Below, piece after piece: positions 28,520-33,916 of a stretch of 33,916 nt of DNA (the first letter of the stretch is position 1; each line of letters opens with the position of its first letter). The notes under the pieces are model-generated. The model did no database searches and was not told the DNA's origin. It saw only the letters and a list, made by a program, of their open reading frames with translations. Source of the stretch: Rhodoluna sp. (lineage in GTDB: Bacteria > Actinomycetota > Actinomycetes > Actinomycetales > Microbacteriaceae); NCBI GenBank assembly GCA_024645105.1, contig JAHEGM010000010.1, forward strand, positions 1 through 33,916. Direction: 5' to 3'. The translations under genes and the position numbers were made by a program.

Positions 28520-30075
28520 CACTCAATTGTGCCTGGTGGCTTTGAGGTCACATCAAGCACTACGCGGTTAACACCTTCAACCTCATTGGTGATGCGGTTA
28601 GAAATTTTGGCGAGTAGGTCGTATGGCAAACGAGTCCAGTCGGCAGTCATGGCATCTTCAGAAGAAACCGGACGAAGCACAATTGGGTGGCCATAGGTGC
28701 GACCATCGCCCTGCACACCAACCGAGCGAACATCGGCAAGCAGCACCACTGGGCACTGCCAAATCTCACCGTCAAGCCCGGCAGCTGAAAGCTCGGCACG
28801 CACGATGGCATCTGCCTTGCGCAAAAGATCTAGGCGCTCCTTGGTAATTTCACCAACGATGCGAATACCAAGGCCAGGGCCTGGGAACGGCTGGCGGCCA
28901 ACGATTTCTGCCGGCAAACCAAGCTCTGCTCCAATCGCGCGAACCTCATCTTTGAACAGGGTTCGCAGCGGCTCAACCAACTCAAACTCAATGTCGTCAG
29001 GTAGCCCGCCCACGTTGTGGTGGCTCTTGATGCCTGCTGTAACACCGCCACCAGATTCAACAACGTCTGGGTAAAGGGTTCCCTGCACCAAGAACTTGAT
29101 TGGGCGGTTATCTGCTTTTGACTCTTCGTAAAGTGCGGCCTGCGCTTCTTCGAAAGTACGAATAAATTCACGACCGATAATCTTGCGCTTAGTCTCTGGA
29201 TCGCTAACCCCAGCAAGTGCGCTCAAGAATTTATCTTCAACGTTTACGGTCACTAGGCGAATACCGGTTGCCGCAACGTAGTCGCGCTCAACCTGCTCTG
29301 CCTCATCTTGACGAAGCAACCCGTGGTTTACAAAAACACAAACCAACTGGTCACCAACTGCTTTGTGCACCAAGGCCGCGGCAACCGCAGAGTCAACTCC
29401 GCCAGAAAGACCACAAATCACGCGCGCATCGCCCACCTGAGCGCGAATCTTTTCTACCTGCTCGGCAATTACATTGCCCGAGTTCCAAGTTGCCGGAATT
29501 CCAGCTGCGTTGTGCAAGAAGTTGGTCAGTACGTTCTGGCCAAACTCAGAGTGCTTTACTTCTGGGTGCCACTGCACGCCGTAAATCTTTTTCTCACTGT
29601 TGGCAAAGGCTGCAACCGGGGTGATCTCAGTTGATGCCAGAACCTCAAAGCCAGCCGGTGCTTCCATTACCTGGTCACCGTGACTCATCCAGCAAATTTG
29701 CTCAGCAGGCTGACCGGCAAGAATCTCGCCACCGGCTTTCACGTTTAGTTCGGTTGCGCCGTATTCGCGCTTGCCGCTGCGATCTACGCGACCACCAAGA
29801 GCGTTAGCCAAAGTTTGGAAACCGTAGCAAATTCCAAGCACCGGAATGCCAAGTTCAAGAATGCCCTTGTCAAGTTGAGGTGAGCCCTCTTCATAAACAG
29901 ATGACGGTCCACCCGAAAGAATGATGGCTAAAGGATTCTTGGCAGCAACCTCGGCGGCAGTCACGTTGTGGTGCACGATCTCTGAGTAAACATTTGCCTC
30001 GCGCACACGACGAGCAATTAGTTGCGCGTACTGTGCACCAAAGTCAACGACTAGAACTGGGCGATTAGCGGTCAT
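28513..30075 (-). CDS. guaA: GMP synthase (glutamine-hydrolysing)
   Basis: [42 protein letters not shown]-terminal [13 protein letters not shown]; start set at ATG 30075. Confidence 0.97.
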   Translation of the reverse strand: MTANRPVLVVDFGAQYAQLIARRVREANVYSEIVHHNVTAAEVAAKNPLAIILSGGPSSVYEEGSPQLDKGILELGIPVLGICYGFQTLANALGGRVDRSGKREYGATELNVKAGGEILAGQPAEQICWMSHGDQVMEAPAGFEVLASTEITPVAAFANSEKKIYGVQWHPEVKHSEFGQNVLTNFLHNAAGIPATWNSGNVIAEQVEKIRAQVGDARVICGLSGGVDSAVAAALVHKAVGDQLVCVFVNHGLLRQDEAEQVERDYVAATGIRLVTVNVEDKFLSALAGVSDPETKRKIIGREFIRTFEEAQAALYEESKADNRPIKFLVQGTLYPDVVESGGGVTAGIKSHHNVGGLPDDIEFELVEPLRTLFKDEVRAIGAELGLPAEIVGRQPFPGPGLGIRIVGEITKERLDLLRKADAIVRAELSAAGLDGEIWQCPVVLLADVRSVGVQGDGRTYGHPIVLRPVSSEDAMTADWTRLPYDLLAKISNRITNEVEGVNRVVLDVTSKPPGTIEWE

Positions 30076-30487
30076 TAGGCAGCTGCCTTTCTGCAACCTT
30101 GCTGAAGTAGCGCTCGGTAAAGAACGAAAGAAGAGGAACCACGCCACCAAGCGCAATCACCAAGAAACGCATGAAGCTCCAGCGATACAGAGTCCACATT
30201 CTGAAGTCACCAAATAGGTAGGCAACATAAAGCCAACCGTGAATGATCAAAGAAATTGAGGTTAAGTTAATGCCGGTTTCTGGAAAACCAACTTTTTCAC
30301 CAGCGGCGTCAAGCGAGTAATAGGCCAGGTAGGCAAATCCGTCTGGGCCGGCCAACCAAACATCAGCCTGAATGGCCAAACGAATGCCCCAAAGAATCAT
30401 GATCAAAACCAAGAAGATTCCGGTGATGTACGAGGTGACCTTGAAATACTTCAATGCCCCGCGAAGGGTGATTTCTTGTGGATTCAT
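30065..30487 (-). CDS. DUF3817-like integral membrane protein
   Basis: 140 aa; small multi-TM protein with [21 protein letters not shown]; between guaA and the SURF1 gene. Confidence 0.75.
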   Translation of the reverse strand: MNPQEITLRGALKYFKVTSYITGIFLVLIMILWGIRLAIQADVWLAGPDGFAYLAYYSLDAAGEKVGFPETGINLTSISLIIHGWLYVAYLFGDFRMWTLYRWSFMRFLVIALGGVVPLLSFFTERYFSKVAERQLPNDR

Positions 30488-30491
30488 TGGT

Positions 30492-31220
30492 CTAGTTTAC
30501 CTTTTCAACGATTGGCCCATTGGCCAGCAAGACCTGCTCGTCTCGCACCAGGCGCCACCAAAGGAATACAGCAAACCCGGCAAAAAGCAGCCATTCCAAG
30601 AAGTAGAAGGCGCTTAGCCAGTTGATCTTTTGTACTTGGTCATAAGTGACATTGATTGGTTCAAGCGGTGGCCAAGCAGATGCCTGACTTGCTCCGTTAA
30701 GAGCCAAGATTTGTGGCTGAGAAACCAATGGCTTCTGCGGAGAGTAGACGTTGATCAACTGAGCCAATGAGAGCGATTCAAAAACATATGGCAATTCGTT
30801 AGTTTGCCTAATCGGCGCCTCGGTTGGAATGAACACTCCCTCAAGTTTTGTTTCAAACTTTTGTAAGTCTGATTCCATGATTGCCATGCGCTCAGCCTTA
30901 ACCTCGGCCAAATCTGGTGACCAGCCAAGCGCGATGGTCAGCGACTTGTTTTTTGCATCGGTTGAATTCGCAACCAACCAGTAACCGGTTTCAGTGTCAG
31001 ATAAGCGATTGGCAATGATGAAAACATTTTTGGTGTCAATCTTTACGGCCACAGTTTCTAAGTTGTATGCCACGTGCGCTGGTTTATCTTTGGTGAAAGT
31101 TCTATCTAATTGCCATTGACCAAGGGCGGCAAAAACTGCGGCAACCGCAAGCGAAAGCAACAAAGCGCCAATCCACTTTGGTTGTCTTGCAACAGCAAAG
31201 AAGCTTGGCGCTTTTGTCAT
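30492..31220 (-). CDS. SURF1 family protein (cytochrome oxidase biogenesis)
   Basis: 242 aa; N- and C-terminal TM; FAALGQWQLDR, GYWLVANS, LALGWSPD. Confidence 0.88.
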   Translation of the reverse strand: MTKAPSFFAVARQPKWIGALLLSLAVAAVFAALGQWQLDRTFTKDKPAHVAYNLETVAVKIDTKNVFIIANRLSDTETGYWLVANSTDAKNKSLTIALGWSPDLAEVKAERMAIMESDLQKFETKLEGVFIPTEAPIRQTNELPYVFESLSLAQLINVYSPQKPLVSQPQILALNGASQASAWPPLEPINVTYDQVQKINWLSAFYFLEWLLFAGFAVFLWWRLVRDEQVLLANGPIVEKVN

Positions 31221-31227
31221 GAAATTT

Positions 31228-32346
31228 TTATGCGTGGTAAGGGGCTACTACAACGTCAACGCGCTGGAACTCTTTAACGTCTGAGTAGCCGGTGGTTGCC
31301 ATTGAGCGGCGCAGGGCACCCATAAGGTTTGTTGTGCCAGAAGCAGAAGAAGATGGGCCAAGCAAAATCTCTTCTAGAGTTCCGCTGGTACCAACCTCAA
31401 CTTTGTTTCCACGAGGTAGCTCTTGGTTGAATGCCTCTTGGCCCCAGTGTGAACCCTGACCCGGAGCTTCTTTGGCACGTGCCAAAACAGAACCCAGCAT
31501 TACGGCATCAGCGCCAACTGCAATTGCCTTGACGATATCACCAGAAGTGCCAAGCCCGCCATCGGCGATTACCTGAACGTAGCGGCCACCGGATTCATCC
31601 ATGTAGTCGCGGCGAGCACCTGCAACATCGGCAACCGCGGTTGCCATAGGTGCGTGAATGCCAAGAACGCGGCGAGTTGTTGAAGCAGCACCGCCACCAA
31701 AACCAACCAAAACACCGGCAGCACCTGTGCGCATCAGGTGCAGCGCAGAAGTGTAAGTTGCGGCACCGCCAACAATGACCGGAACATCAAGTTTGTAGAT
31801 GAACTCTTTTAGGTTTAGCGGTTCAACATTTTTTGAAACGTGTTCTGCCGAAACGGTTGTTCCGCGAATCACGAACAGGTCAACGCCGGCCTTCACAACG
31901 GTGTCAGAAAATTCTGCAGCGCGCTGAGGCGAAAGCGCGCCGGCAACGGTTACTCCGGCTGCGCGAATCTGTGCAATCCGATCGCGAATCAGCTCCGGCT
32001 TGATTGGCGCCGAGTAAATCTCTTGCATGCGCTTGGTTGCTTTAGTTGCGTCAAGCTTGGCAATCTCGTTTAGCTGCTGGGTTGGGTCTTCGTATCGGGT
32101 CCATAGGCCCTCGAGGTCAAGCACACCAAGGCCACCAAGCTTGCCGATGGCAATTGCGGTCTCTGGTGAAATAACTGAGTCCATTGGTGCACCAAGCACT
32201 GGCAAGCCAAACTCGTAGGCATCAATCTTCCATGAGGTTGATACATCTCGCGGATCACGAGTACGGCGGCTAGGAACGATTGCAATATCGTCGAAAGCCC
32301 AGGCACGAGTGCCGCGCTTGCCGCGGCCGATTTCCATTTCGGTCAT
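31228..32346 (-). CDS. guaB3: GuaB3-type IMP dehydrogenase family protein without CBS domains
   Basis: MEIGRGKRGTRAWAFDDIAIVPSRRTRDP; IADGGLGTSGDIVKAIAVGADAVMLGS. Confidence 0.92.
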   Translation of the reverse strand: MTEMEIGRGKRGTRAWAFDDIAIVPSRRTRDPRDVSTSWKIDAYEFGLPVLGAPMDSVISPETAIAIGKLGGLGVLDLEGLWTRYEDPTQQLNEIAKLDATKATKRMQEIYSAPIKPELIRDRIAQIRAAGVTVAGALSPQRAAEFSDTVVKAGVDLFVIRGTTVSAEHVSKNVEPLNLKEFIYKLDVPVIVGGAATYTSALHLMRTGAAGVLVGFGGGAASTTRRVLGIHAPMATAVADVAGARRDYMDESGGRYVQVIADGGLGTSGDIVKAIAVGADAVMLGSVLARAKEAPGQGSHWGQEAFNQELPRGNKVEVGTSGTLEEILLGPSSSASGTTNLMGALRRSMATTGYSDVKEFQRVDVVVAPYHA

Positions 32347-32363
32347 TATTTCCTAATTCGCTT

Positions 32364-33914
<1,551 letters not shown>

Positions 33915-33916
33915 TG

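Overview
The window looks like core chromosome from a moderate-GC actinobacterium, probably Microbacteriaceae of the freshwater 'Luna' type (inferred from gene order and protein character, not tested). Contents in order: riboflavin operon ribD-ribE-ribBA-ribH plus a small membrane protein; a three-gene ABC-2 exporter; an orphan NPPF-type SAM methyltransferase; an MsbA-like ABC exporter followed by kynureninase and tryptophan 2,3-dioxygenase; folD-glyA and purU flanking an unlisted 41-aa membrane micro-ORF; a large glycine-rich/Ig-like surface protein; icd; a GH13 amylase-like lipoprotein; purH-purN; a polytopic membrane protein; sucC-sucD; pcrA/uvrD; a glycerophosphodiesterase; guaA; a DUF3817-like protein; SURF1; guaB3-like; guaB. 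I saw no tRNA, rRNA, CRISPR array or mobile element. The strongest non-coding signals are: (i) the 9-mer TAGAATTGG placed 30-31 nt upstream of three start codons (glyA, sucC, guaB); (ii) TANNNT-N6/7-ATG arrangements at seven genes, suggesting leaderless transcripts; (iii) two perfect DnaA-box 9-mers beside a 14-bp perfect hairpin between icd and the surface-protein gene; (iv) hairpins placed inside opposing coding sequences at three convergent junctions with almost no intergenic space. I found no clear new multi-gene defence or biosynthetic system. The best candidates for novelty are the orphan methyltransferase, the micro-ORF, the surface protein and the regulatory patterns.
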